In this document: piece by piece, positions 10,103-19,851 of the stretch
Position numbering within the stretch: the stretch's first letter is position 1
Layout: every line of letters starts with the position of its first letter
NCBI GenBank assembly: GCA_910592205.1
Contig: CAJVPJ010000597.1
Coordinates: forward strand, 1 to 21,140
Source of the DNA: Paraglomus occultum
Taxonomy: Eukaryota > Glomeromycota > Glomeromycetes > Paraglomerales > Paraglomeraceae
Length of the DNA: 21,140 nucleotides
Reading direction: 5' to 3'
The notes under the pieces: model-generated
What the model was told of the DNA's origin: nothing
The model's input: only the letters and a program-made list of their open reading frames with translations
Databases searched by the model: none
Translations under genes and position numbers: made by a program

Positions 10103-11636
10103 TACGTATAAATATAATACTATAGTTCATAATGTTTCTCCGGTGTATATTAATCACCTAGATAATATTAGTATATGGATATTGACGAAAAGTGCTGGCT
10201 TCTTATACGTTATATAATATCTCACTCAGAAAATGATTTCCAGTCCATTGAAAATAGTACAATGAAATAATACTTTGCATATCACAATATATCACAATTC
10301 AAACTAGATACAAACATTTGTGACAAGAGGCTTGATTCGCACAATGGAAAACTCACCTGACCTAAGCTACGCCACATTTGAATAGTACATCCAACTTGCT
10401 CGGACTATGGTAGCAGGAATACTTCAGACACTTCTTCTTATAACATTCCTTTTTCGATGTTAATCAAAGCAAACACGGTCCAAGAAATAGGCTGCATGGT
10501 CAGCTTATACTTTCATTGGGATGTGTTCAAAGAATAATCTAAGAATTCTCGATAATAAAGATTCGTTACATTCAATAATCTTGGAAATTTCTTCTTTGGC
10601 CTTCTCTGGTAATACATCGTCAATGCCGCTTCATTTCTCTTCTATAGATTTGATTTCTTGGCTTTGATGGTTCTTGTAAACATGGGAATAGTTATGATTT
10701 CATGGACAAGGCCACTGCAGAGATTTCAAATTATCAATTATTTTCATTTGAATCCCAAAGGACAATTAGGTCTTCATGTTCGATGCAAGTCTGATGCCTT
10801 AATGTCGGACGACTTCTTATTTAAAACACTCTTCATGAATAGCTTGAGGGCGAAGGATCGCAGTACATTCCATCTTGCGTAATTTGCTTCTCTCTAGTTT
10901 TCTTTAGTTTTCATTTTCGAATACGACCGCAAGTTTTCATTTCATTTGCTTGTTCATGTTCTCGATAAGTTTTCGGTGCGGCAGATTCATGAACGATTTC
11001 CCATATAACTGCTTTTAACCAAACTTAAAACTCACAGCATTTATTCGACTCACCGCTATGATAAGAAGAAAAAGGAGAGGGAGAGATGTAGGTAGAGAGC
11101 ATGTCGAGGAAAGGAGGGGAGAGGAAAGGGAAAAGCAGAAGAGAAAACGGGGAAATGAAAGAAAAAATAGGGACCATCAACAGCACAAACCGTATACATC
11201 CACCTATCGATTAGGCTTATCACAGACTTCCGACGATTGTATCGTTGTATGTGTGAATTCTTCACTTTTAACTTTTGAATTTGAAATTCGCTATGGAGAA
11301 TTACTTAGCTCTTGTATCAACTACACCTCACCCTTCATTGACACGGCACCCGAATATTCTCTTGCATTGTTTCGTTACTGCCTGGAATAAACATTAACAA
11401 CTCTATAATATTCACTAGCAGAAAATATACACAAAGCATATAATTGAGAAAGAATTCAGTCCGACAAACGAAAGGCTACGATATTTGATTGTGTTTATAA
11501 AAAAAGACACTAATTAGTATTGTATATACAATTAATAGCTGAAATAGGAATGATGCTTGTCTTATCAGAAAAAAACTACTACTGCAGTTAGCGGCTCCAT
11601 GTTGCAGTAGCGCTCGTCCATCGAACACTTACCAGG
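10103..11636. other. Intergenic region with scattered short frames, no recognised gene
   Basis: About 1.5 kb lies between the converging transporter and Tra2-like genes. Minus-strand frames between about 11010 and 10330 include short coding-like pieces in changing frames, for example IIECNESLLSRILRLFFEH near 10585-10530 and ADHAAYFLDRV near 10505-10470, broken by stops and not joined by clear splice sites. This could be a decayed gene or chance. A 74-codon plus frame at 10658-10882 resembles nothing I know. A polypurine tract lies at 11061-11172. No RNA gene or mobile element ends were seen. Confidence 0.4.
11061..11172 (+). repeat. Polypurine (GA-rich) tract, about 110 bases
   Basis: The plus strand is almost entirely A and G over 11061-11172, which makes an open frame rich in R, E and K (start of the 11058-11390 frame). 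The complementary strand, 3' of the Tra2-like gene, is a polypyrimidine tract. The R/E/K-rich frame is best explained by composition rather than by a gene. Confidence 0.6.
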
Positions 11637-13022
11637 TTAGCGCGAATAACTTCGAGATCTCCTTGATCTGCTCCAAGATCTTCGGTTGCGGCTAATACTG
11701 CGGGACTTCCTTCGAGGACGAGACCAACTACGACTGCGAGATCTATCACGACCACGGCTACTCCTACGATAACGGGGGGAATATGATGGCGATCTACGGA
11801 AATTACGACGTCTCCCACCGCCTCCACCGCCGCCTCCACCTCCACGACGATCTCCCATATATTCTCCAGGTGTCGGTGTGTGTGCTCTTTGAGTGAGAGA
11901 ATAGTCGACACGCATATTTCTGCTGTTCAGTAACTAAAGTAAAGACCAAGAAACAATTAACTAATTGTCAGGTGCGGTTTAAAAAAATTCATATAAGAAT
12001 AAACAAGTGTACCATCCCGTTTGTTTTATCTTTTGCGAGAGTTGCATCTTCAACCGAATCCATGTACACAAACCCAAAACCACGAGAACGATCGGTCTAG
12101 AGAGAGGTAAACAAATGATTAATAAGAGTATGTTCTTATCGAACAAATTTGTCTTGTAAAGTGCTCCTTTTTTTTTTGCCATTTATTTCTGCGGCCTTGC
12201 TGTTATTATCGTTAACTTTACTCACCCTATGATCATAAACAATCATGACTTGATTGACTTTGCCATATTGTTCAAATATTTGTTGTAAATCTCTCTCGCG
12301 CGTCTTTAAACTTAGATTAAAGACACCTAAAACATGACTTGGGGCAGGTTGCTTTAAATGCGCAAGAACTATAAGTCAAAAGTTCCACGAACAGCCGGTA
12401 ACGAAAACGACTTGGCACAGTAGTTATACTTACATCTCTACGCGACCTCCGACGTCCTCTGCTCAGCTCACGACTTCTACTTCGCTCACGACTTCGATCA
12501 CGATCTCTGATAATATATTTTAGAAAACATAAAAATCGTGTTCTCTTAACTATTTGTACGTATAATCAGACAACTTACCGTCGCGTTCTGCTTCTGGACC
12601 TGCTATCCGAGTCTCTTGAGTATGAGCGACGTCTATGACGCCTTGAATTTCGCCTTTTGTCACCTCGACTACGAGAACGACTTGCTGAAGACGACTGACG
12701 GTGAGACCGGGAGCGAGCACGAGTAACAGAAGCGTCTCGATCACGTCTAGTTGAATCCCCGTTCATGGATGAAGACAATGGTTGCTGAAGAGGGGATCCT
12801 TTTGACTCTTCCAAGTCTTCTTTCATGTAACTATCTTCTTTAGTACTAGGATGTTCTTGGTCGAGCGAAGACTGCGACGTCAATAGAGTAGATGCGCTGT
12901 CAGTAAATGATTCATGCGATAGGCTTGTGACAGTTACTAAATAAATTTACGTTGTCGTTAATCTTATAGTCACCGCTGTTAAGCTCTGTCTTCTCAGAGA
13001 TCTTAAGCTCGGTATCTGCCAT
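11637..13022 (-). CDS. TRA2: Transformer-2-like SR splicing regulator (RS-RRM-RS), 6 exons
   Basis: Tra2 proteins bind purine-rich exonic enhancers in pre-mRNA and promote exon inclusion in the nucleus. Deduced exons: 13022-12974, 12936-12579, 12506-12434, 12351-12226, 12096-12013 and 11933-11637, giving 328 residues. An N-terminal RS domain (about 75-160, many SR/RS dipeptides) precedes one RRM (about 162-240) with RNP2-like LGVFNLSL (168-175) and RNP1-like RGFGFVYM (207-214). RVDYSLTQRAHTPTPGEYMG follows; this linker is diagnostic of Tra2 rather than other SR proteins. A ten-glycine run and a second RS domain ending RSRSYSR close the protein, matching Tra2 architecture. Exons 2 to 6 are well supported. 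The first junction is not: the open frame before 12936 needs either a 37-base intron (12973-12937, GTGACT...TTTAG) or another upstream exon. The acceptor before the RRM (AAAG at 12352) is also atypical but is the only one in phase. Confidence 0.88.
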
Positions 13023-14422
13023 ACTCTACACAACGTATGCCAAATCTGGACAGAGTAAAGCGCGATTAAACGCAACGAGTTTTTTTTTTAATGAGATAAA
13101 AGGGGTGACGGAAATCAAGGTTACAGAATTGGGGATCTAAACCTCTGTGCATCTGTTCCAGTATCCCTACTCTTACATTAGGAATGAAAATCCAGTTTGT
13201 CTACATAAAAGTATTTGTTTGAATGCTAACAGCCCTTGCACATTGAACTCTGTGGGGTTTATCATGAGGGAAGGATTGAAAGGCATCCACGACTCTTTAC
13301 ACCGAACACCATCACACATCTTGTGATGGATAGTTTAATAGCAACAGAAATGGCTAACAATTGTCTTTATCGTCTCGTTTACACTGTTATAGTACGGATC
13401 CTGTTTTTCAATACTCACTTAGCATTAGAGCTGATATAAGCATCTTTTTTTATTTGTGTAGTTTACCAGGCACTGTAGCCATTTCCAGCCTACGTACATT
13501 CTCCTTTCTCTCAATTACATTCTAATAATCATCAATTTCACCCCAACTGTTCGCTTCAAACATTATAATCATAAAAAGCACAGCTATGGTTCCACATTGT
13601 TCCAATGGATGTTGATCGCACGTACAATGCCAACGCCCGAATTAATATTAATTGTTCCAAAGGAATGGTTGATATTTCTGGGTGTCTAAAGGATACGAGT
13701 CTGCTAGTGACTTGGTAATGGCGCACGCTCACATGATTCTTATTTGATTAGTATTAGCCTCAACTGTGGGTTGGGTGTGGTAGACATTTTCTGTCCCAGT
13801 GACACAACAGAGTGTCAAAAACGTCCGCAAGCAAAAGCACGTCTCGAGATCATGGTACTCTCAAAAATTTGTCATTCTATATTTTTCGCTCGTTAAATAA
13901 ATAGAACAAAATCTTGGTTTTCCATGAGTTTGTCCAATCAGCTCATAATATATTGCGCAGGGCCCTTTTATTATGGTTATAGACCCAATTTAATATATAA
14001 AGTTTGGTTGTTGTGTACAAAGTGTTTCGATGTGGGTGGTGGATTTAATTAATCCATGCAGTCGTTCGTCGAACCATGATTTTCGTTACAGACGAGATTT
14101 ATTATTGAGCACTGTCTTACAAAGAGCCGAAAAAGCTACTCTCTGTTGAAACTTGTAAACGTTTTTCCTGCAATTGATTGCATCTTCTTACGCATGTATC
14201 AACTTCAACGTAAGACATGTAAGACCAATGAGAGTATTTATTACTCCATGTACCAAAAATAAAAAGTTATGCCTATCAGTGATACTCTAATGTCTTTGGG
14301 TTTGTCACATAACGCATTATATTAATGCTATTTAAAAAAGATCCGTAGCCATGTCCCCACGCGTACGATTATAATCAGGCAGGGCTTCGACTGTAAATTA
14401 ATAATTTAAGTGAGAAATGGTT
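13023..14422. other. Intergenic region, no recognised gene
   Basis: This 1.4 kb lies upstream of the Tra2-like gene and downstream of the MPP-beta gene, both minus strand, so it should include the Tra2 promoter at its left end and the MPP-beta 3' end at its right. Minus-strand AATAAA copies at 14237-14242 and 14098-14103 could end the MPP-beta transcript. A 67-codon plus frame at 13236-13439 and a 37-residue frame at 13605-13718 resemble no family I know. A near-palindrome, GGATTTAATTAATCC, lies at 14041-14055. No tRNA, repeat array or mobile element was seen. Confidence 0.45.
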
Positions 14423-16318
14423 TTAGTGGAACGAGCGAATCATATTAAAAAACTCAAGACAAGATACTCGACCTGGACCAAGTCCAACAACAGCAACATC
14501 TTGGTCCCATAAGTACTCCCCGGCAACACGTCTTATGTCGTTAACAGTTATTTTAGATAAAGTAACATCGACATCTTCTGGGGTAAGGCGCTTTCCAGTG
14601 GTTATAAGTTGTCGACCAATATCTTCAGCAACAGCTGTTGTGCCATCAAGACATAACAATAAAGAAGCCTTTAGTTGCTGTTTGGCACGCTCAACTTCGG
14701 CTTCGGTAACAGATGTGTACAATCTACAAAGAACGTACGAATGCGTCAGACGCGAATAAAAAAAAGGAGCGCGTATTCCAATAAAATTTATTGATACCTC
14801 CAGAATTCCTTGCAAGTGAAATGTACCAAGTCATCCAACTGATTTTTGTTTTCAGATATAAGATAAATGCCAAATAGTCCAGTATCACTATAACTTGTAT
14901 GAAAAGCTTGGAATGAATTAGCCAACTTGTGTTTGTGAATAAAATATGACAGACGAGATGACAAGTTTGGAGCAGATCCTAGCGAACGATCCCACGTGCC
15001 AATTATAGATTGGGCAACTAATAACGGATAATAATCGGGTGACGTCCATCCAACGCCTTCGACGGCGAGTGCGATATGGGCCTGAGGTAATTCATCATTC
15101 CGAATTCGAACTTCAGATCCGGTAAACTTTGGCGCTTCTCCGTGTTTGGCAGTTAACGGGTCTGAAGATTTCCCAGACAAACCTGAAAAGTGTTTGTCAG
15201 CTAACTTGACTAGTTCTTCATGATCTATCCCACCAGTACCGACGAGTACCATACGATCAGCCGTATAGTTTTCAGCAATGTAGTTTACGAGATCGTTCCG
15301 TTTCAAGGATAGTATGTTCTCTTTGGGACCCAGAATAGTTCGACCCAAAGAATGACCTGTAGAACAAGCACGAATTGACAATAGCATCTTCTCAGAAAAT
15401 ATTATAAAATTTAAATACAGCAAAAAAAAAGCCATCAAAATAATTTTGAATTGCCAAACCATTGAAAGAATCTCACATCATGACCACATTCATACCTTGA
15501 AAAGCAGTGGCATGCAAGTGGTCAAAGACTACTTCTTCGTGCAATTTATCTACCTCCTCTTGCTCTCTTAAAATCACATCTCGTTCACGGTTAATCGCAT
15601 CCTCTTCCAGCGTGGAATTTTGAATAATGTCAGAAAGGATCTCAACCGCAACCGGTACATCATTTTTAATCGTCTTTGCATAATAAACTGTTTGTTCTCT
15701 CGAAGTGTAGGCATTAAGATGGGCACCAATATTTTCGATAAAAAGTTCTAATTGATGTTGGCTGCGATGTTTTGTTCCCTATCATACAGATTAATTAAAT
15801 TAGCGCTCATTATCGGTTCATTTCATATACTAGAACGCATACCTTGAAAGCCATATGTTCAAGGAAGTGTGCAGCGCCATTGTTTTGTGCTGTCTCAGCA
15901 CGACTGCCTGCATTTATCCATACTCCCACTGTTGCCGTTTGCACGAAAGGATTTGATTCAGTGGCAACTGTCAAGCCATTCGGCAAAACCGTCGAGCGCC
16001 ATATAGGTTGTGAGAAATTGGTCTCTGTAGCAAATGGTCGAATGAACTAGAAAATAGTCAAATAGTCGGTAAACATATTTCCAAATCGGAAAATTGGGCA
16101 GTTATGGCGAACAATTAGGTCCGGCTTGATAAAATCTTATTTGGACGTCAAAAAAAATTAGCAAACAGAATAAATGCTATAAAGTCGAGTTACTAAAAAC
16201 ATAGTCGCTACCAATATGAAAAAACGAATCTAAAGGCGGCGATCAAAGTGAATACCTGACTGCCCAAACTACGGCGAATGGAGCTTTTTAAAGCGCTGGA
16301 AAATAGGCGGGAGGCCAT
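14423..16318 (-). CDS. MAS1: Mitochondrial processing peptidase beta subunit, 5 exons
   Basis: The catalytic beta subunit of the matrix zinc peptidase (Mas1 in yeast, PMPCB in mammals) pairs with the alpha subunit to remove presequences from imported proteins. Exons: 16318-16256, 16046-15843, 15778-15496, 15356-14798 and 14723-14423, giving 469 residues, against about 462 in yeast. Exon 1 encodes a typical presequence itself: [20 protein letters not shown], basic, serine-rich and without acidic residues. The inverted zinc site HFLEH (81-85) with the distal glutamate E161 in ILREQEE is complete, so this is the active beta and not the alpha subunit or a complex III core protein. [28 protein letters not shown] and VAVVGLGP are conserved family blocks. 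All junctions are GT-AG. The C-terminus ([10 protein letters not shown]) is a few residues shorter than usual. The gene is head-to-head with the RAP1GDS1-like gene. Confidence 0.95.
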
Positions 16319-16493
16319 GTGTGTTGGATGCAAATGCTGAATTGATGGATACTAATACTAAAAATTTTGTCAATTAGATACGTGGCTTGATGTGGCTCTC
16401 ATCTACTGATGTGGCTTGTGGCTGGATATGTTCAATATTAAAGGTCCGTAGCTTCCAGGCCGCTTAACCCGTCAAGCCTAAAAACTTTCCGAA
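16319..16493. promoter_or_regulatory. 175-base bidirectional promoter, MPP-beta / RAP1GDS1-like
   Basis: Only 175 bases separate the divergent start codons, so both promoters share this space. It contains four copies of GTGGCT within 42 bases, at 16382-16387, 16392-16397, 16411-16416 and 16418-16423; three are followed by T or C in GTGGCTT/GTGGCTC form, and the second and third are preceded by GAT. Such clustering suggests a binding site for a shared regulator, but the factor is unknown. No TATA box is obvious. Confidence 0.6.
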
Positions 16494-19400
16494 ATGTCTG
16501 CTAATGTTGAAAAACGTGAGTATTTGGAAAAGAAACAGAATACTACGAATATTTATACTAAATATATACAATTTTTGCTAGTCAGGTCTAGCGTCAGCGA
16601 ACTCGAACGCCTGCTCGATCGTTTAATGTCCGAGGGTAAACGCGCAATTTTATATAAATAGTAAATCTACACTTGGATAGAATGTGAGCACATAGGGTTG
16701 TGAATTTGATAAGATATTGCATCGAATATGCGACTTCTATATTCTACTTGCTTTGTTGTATTACAGAACAACATGATTTAGCCACATCTCTTCCCTCCTT
16801 AATTTCTGGTCTCGAAAGCTGCCGGCAATTGCTGGGTGAGGCTTTAGTTGACGCAAATACGCGAGTTCATGTATGGGATCAAGTCCGGAAGGCCGGTCAA
16901 CTTTGTGCGGAATTGGCTAAAAATGGTGGATATGGTTTCAATGGATATGGTTTCAATGAGTTGTTTGTGGGGCCACTTATTAATTATTAACAAAACCTAG
17001 TGAAGGCTCGAGATCCAATTGGTTCCTCTGGTGCTATCGAACTTCTCGTCACTTTCTTGATGCTGAATACAACAACAGAATTCTCGTTAGTCGATCACCA
17101 TTGTCTTCGAGCGATTGCTAACCTGTGCATAGATCATGGTGAGTCAAACTCAATGAAAAAACTGTTTGATGCGAATATATCGTACCCGTGAGTGAGTTCA
17201 GACGTTGTTAACCACAGAGCAGAATCGCAAGCGAATGCTAGACGCTGGTGGCGTTAAGGCTGCATCGCAAATCTTGACCAAATATGAAGATTTAATGCTT
17301 TTGAGAACGGCGTGTGGAACCTTACTGAATGCTGGTCTCGAATATGGTAACGTTATTAAAAGTTAACTGCGTGTTGGCGAACGTGTCGGTTGAATGATAA
17401 TGTTACATTGTTTATGATAAACAGATCCGGTGAACATTGAGATTTCTAAAGTTGGTGGGGTCCTGCCATTAGTACGCCTGCTTTCACCAGATAATTTTCT
17501 ACGGAAGGCAGATGATACAGATCTCGCAATTACTGCCGTGCATTTTGCTACGCGAGTTGTGTTGAATGTTGCTGGGACAGGTAAGAACTATGTTTGTGAG
17601 AACTCGATATACTTATGCCTACATATTAACTTTCGACTGCCAATTAATTAACAGAAGAAGGAAGAAAAGAACTCGCCAATATTGAGGCCATTTCGGCTTT
17701 GGTACAACTTTTGAGTTATACATCATCTCCGACTGCAACTGAGGATGATGCTGATATCTTGGATAATGTTGCTGAAATATTAGAGATTATGGCTTTGGAA
17801 AATGGTTGGTATGCGATTACGTTCTTTGAAAAGTCTCAAAGTATCCAAATTCACTCTTACTTGCCACGTCTGTTAGATGAAACCCAACAGATTATCGTTC
17901 AGAACGGTCTCTTTACACCACTCTTAGACTATTTGGAGTTTGCCGAACCGCCAAAGACAGCGGATGAGCGTCTTGATAAATTGTATGGAGAATGGAAAGC
18001 GGCTATTTTGAAAGTAATAGTTTCTGCTACAATGAATGGTACGGTAAATTTACATTGCAAAAATACCCATCAATTATTTATCGTAAATTAAATTTAACTT
18101 TTGTTAACAGACAGGAATATGGATATTCTATTCAATGATACGGCTATACTTCAGCGATTTTTTAGTTGGCTTACTCGCGGACCCGATCGCGATGATCTAC
18201 AGGCGTGTGCTGCCTTGTCATTAGGCAACCTTGCCCGCTCAGGTGTGCTATTTCGCTTGGTATCAGCTAACCGAACGTGCAATGGATCACTGACTGCGTC
18301 TTGAACATATCTAGACGAGCACTGTATTAGACTTGTACAGAAAAATCGAGTGATAGAACCATTGATTGATGCTCTGCGAAATTCGGAGAATATAAAAGTT
18401 CAACATGCAATTGTTAGCTTATTAAAGAACTTGTCACTTCCAGGTAATTTTATTCGTTTGTCATATGAAATGACAGTTGTCGTTCGCTAACATCGTTAAT
18501 TCTATGATATAGCTACCAACAAATCGATTATTGGATCTCTTGGTGTCATTGAGCTTGTCTCTCAAATATTGGCAAAACAAACTATACAGCCTGTTCAGTT
18601 TGGAGTAGTTGGCATCCTCAAACATCTTTCTTCGTTAAATAGTATGTATAACATAATGCTTGCACAAAGGTAACCGCCTTGCTAATCAAGTTATTGTCTT
18701 GCAATTAGTACAAAACTCGAAACGTATTATGGGGGGTGATAATTCTGCGGACACTAGTGTAACTACCCCTTTGGAACGCCTTATGACATTGATTAAGCAC
18801 ACTGACGATATGCCTGTACGGAGCGAAGGCACTCGCATTCTGGTTAATCTCATAAAGAATTTATGGGGTAAAGACGTGGGTTCACAATTAGGTATTATAT
18901 GTGAACTTTGTCATTGCCGGATAGAACAGATTTTGGGTAGCTACAAATATTCTAATACCGTCTTCGACAGACACGAACTCCATCAACGATCTCCGCAAGA
19001 AATTGAATACTGCAGAAGTTGTTAAGCATATTGAGACGTTGATTATAGACTCTAAATATCCTGTGCTGCAAAATGAGGGCGTGATAGGCTTGACTATGCT
19101 TGTTATGGACGATTCAGCTACTGCCGAAGGTACGTGATATGTCGCCCTATTGCTTTATGCAGCATAAATTATACATTAACTGTCTAAAAATTAAACAGGC
19201 AATACCAATCCTGCGTTGGATGCTCTGACAACTGACTCTCCTCGCAAGCAAACTGAACAACAGCAAATGACCGAAGAATCTGCTGGTGAAGCTTTGTCTG
19301 CATCCTTGCTTGATACGTTGGTTGCTGTCGTGGTCAATAAGTCCGACAAATATCCTGACGAGATTAGAGGCAATGTTTGCATTTTACTAGAGAAGACAGC

Positions 19401-19614
19401 AAGTGCAGCTCATGGTTCTCGTAAGTAATTGTATTCGTAACATGAATTAGGACAGCTGAAGTTTAACCATTTTCTTCACATTGTAGGAAAGCAATATTTG
19501 CGCGATCGAATCCTGGTTGCCTTCAAATCATTATTGGAACAAAATGGAGCTAAGCCGATCTCTGAATCAGTCAAGGATAACGTGGAGAAAGTGTTGCTTT
19601 GTTTAGATCAATAA
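16494..19614 (+). CDS. RAP1GDS1: RAP1GDS1/SmgGDS-like armadillo-repeat protein, 15 exons
   Basis: SmgGDS acts as a chaperone and exchange factor for small GTPases with basic, prenylated tails (RhoA, Rap1). Exons: 16494-16515, 16582-16635, 16767-16925, 17001-17138, 17218-17346, 17425-17580, 17655-17804, 17877-18038, 18111-18242, 18315-18443, 18513-18641, 18670-18867, 18971-19129, 19199-19420 and 19487-19614, giving 688 residues (human about 607). The helical repeats keep the SmgGDS order: HCLRAIANLC, ALENDETQQIIVQNGL, RNMDILFNDTAILQRFFSWL, ALSLGNLAR, HAIVSLLKNLSLPATNKS and PVQFGVVGILKHL all have close counterparts in the animal protein. Every one of the 14 introns is phase 1 and all internal exons are multiples of three; exons 5, 9, 10 and 11 are 129-132 bases, one armadillo repeat each. 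The short first exons are the least certain. Exon 14 carries a hydrophilic insertion (TDSPRKQTEQQQ). Yeast has no clear orthologue. Confidence 0.88.
16928..16957 (+). repeat. 15-base perfect tandem duplication at an intron start
   Basis: GGATATGGTTTCAAT occurs twice in tandem, at 16928-16942 and 16943-16957, just inside the 5' end of intron 3 (16926-17000) of the RAP1GDS1-like gene. It begins two bases after the GT donor. The reading frame stays open through it (GYGFNGYGFN) until a TAA at 16988, so unspliced RNA would give a truncated protein. Confidence 0.75.
17805..17876 (+). other. 72-base intron with no in-frame stop (RAP1GDS1-like intron 7)
   Basis: GTTGGT at 17805 and TTAG ending at 17876 bound a segment whose removal joins ALEN to DETQQ, matching the END motif of animal SmgGDS. 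The segment is exactly 24 codons and has no stop, so its retention would insert 24 residues without a frameshift. The donor GTTGGT is weak compared with its neighbours. Confidence 0.65.
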
Positions 19615-19851
19615 GCGTGATAATTATTCGAGTTTCTCAGGGGTTAGTTAATTTTACATTAAACCACGAGAAATATATAAATTAGTCGTGTCAAATTTAT
19701 TTTTATTTTATTATGACAAATGACCATAATTTGTTCAATTAATTTTGGATGCATACATGCAAGAAATACGCATCATCTTTGCATTTTCATGTTGTGGAGT
19801 AAATAAAATATATGAAAGAAATAAAAATATACGAGTATCTAATAATGACGC
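19615..19851. terminator. Tail-to-tail 3' region with crossing polyadenylation signals
   Basis: These 237 bases separate the stops of the RAP1GDS1-like and UGP1 genes. Three overlapping or adjacent minus-strand AATAAA hexamers lie at 19696-19712, and plus-strand AATAAA copies lie at 19802-19807 and 19820-19825. Each signal sits beyond that of the opposing gene, so if used, the two mature transcripts overlap in antisense by about 100 bases or more. Confidence 0.5.

Noticed and set aside
11588-11911. Minus-strand 107-codon frame overlapping the Tra2 C-terminus
   Set aside because: It is a +1 frame shadow of the RS domain exon; the RVDYS...HTPTPG frame is the real one.
12550-12744. Second minus-strand frame over the N-terminal RS region
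   Set aside because: It overlaps the RS-domain frame, has no family resemblance and no splice continuity.
13023-14422. Search for a tRNA, small RNA or transposon in the largest gene-free gaps
   Set aside because: No T-arm-like GTTCGA box with a matching acceptor stem, no terminal inverted repeats and no transposase or reverse transcriptase motifs were seen by eye.
14788-15462. Apparent protein starting [13 protein letters not shown] fused to the MPP-beta C-terminal half
   Set aside because: The hydrophobic start is an A/T-rich intron (15495-15357) read through into exon 4; the acceptor CTACAG at 15357 restores the family sequence.
15844-16050. Plus-strand 68-codon frame
   Set aside because: It is antisense to MPP-beta exon 2, which carries the HFLEH zinc site.
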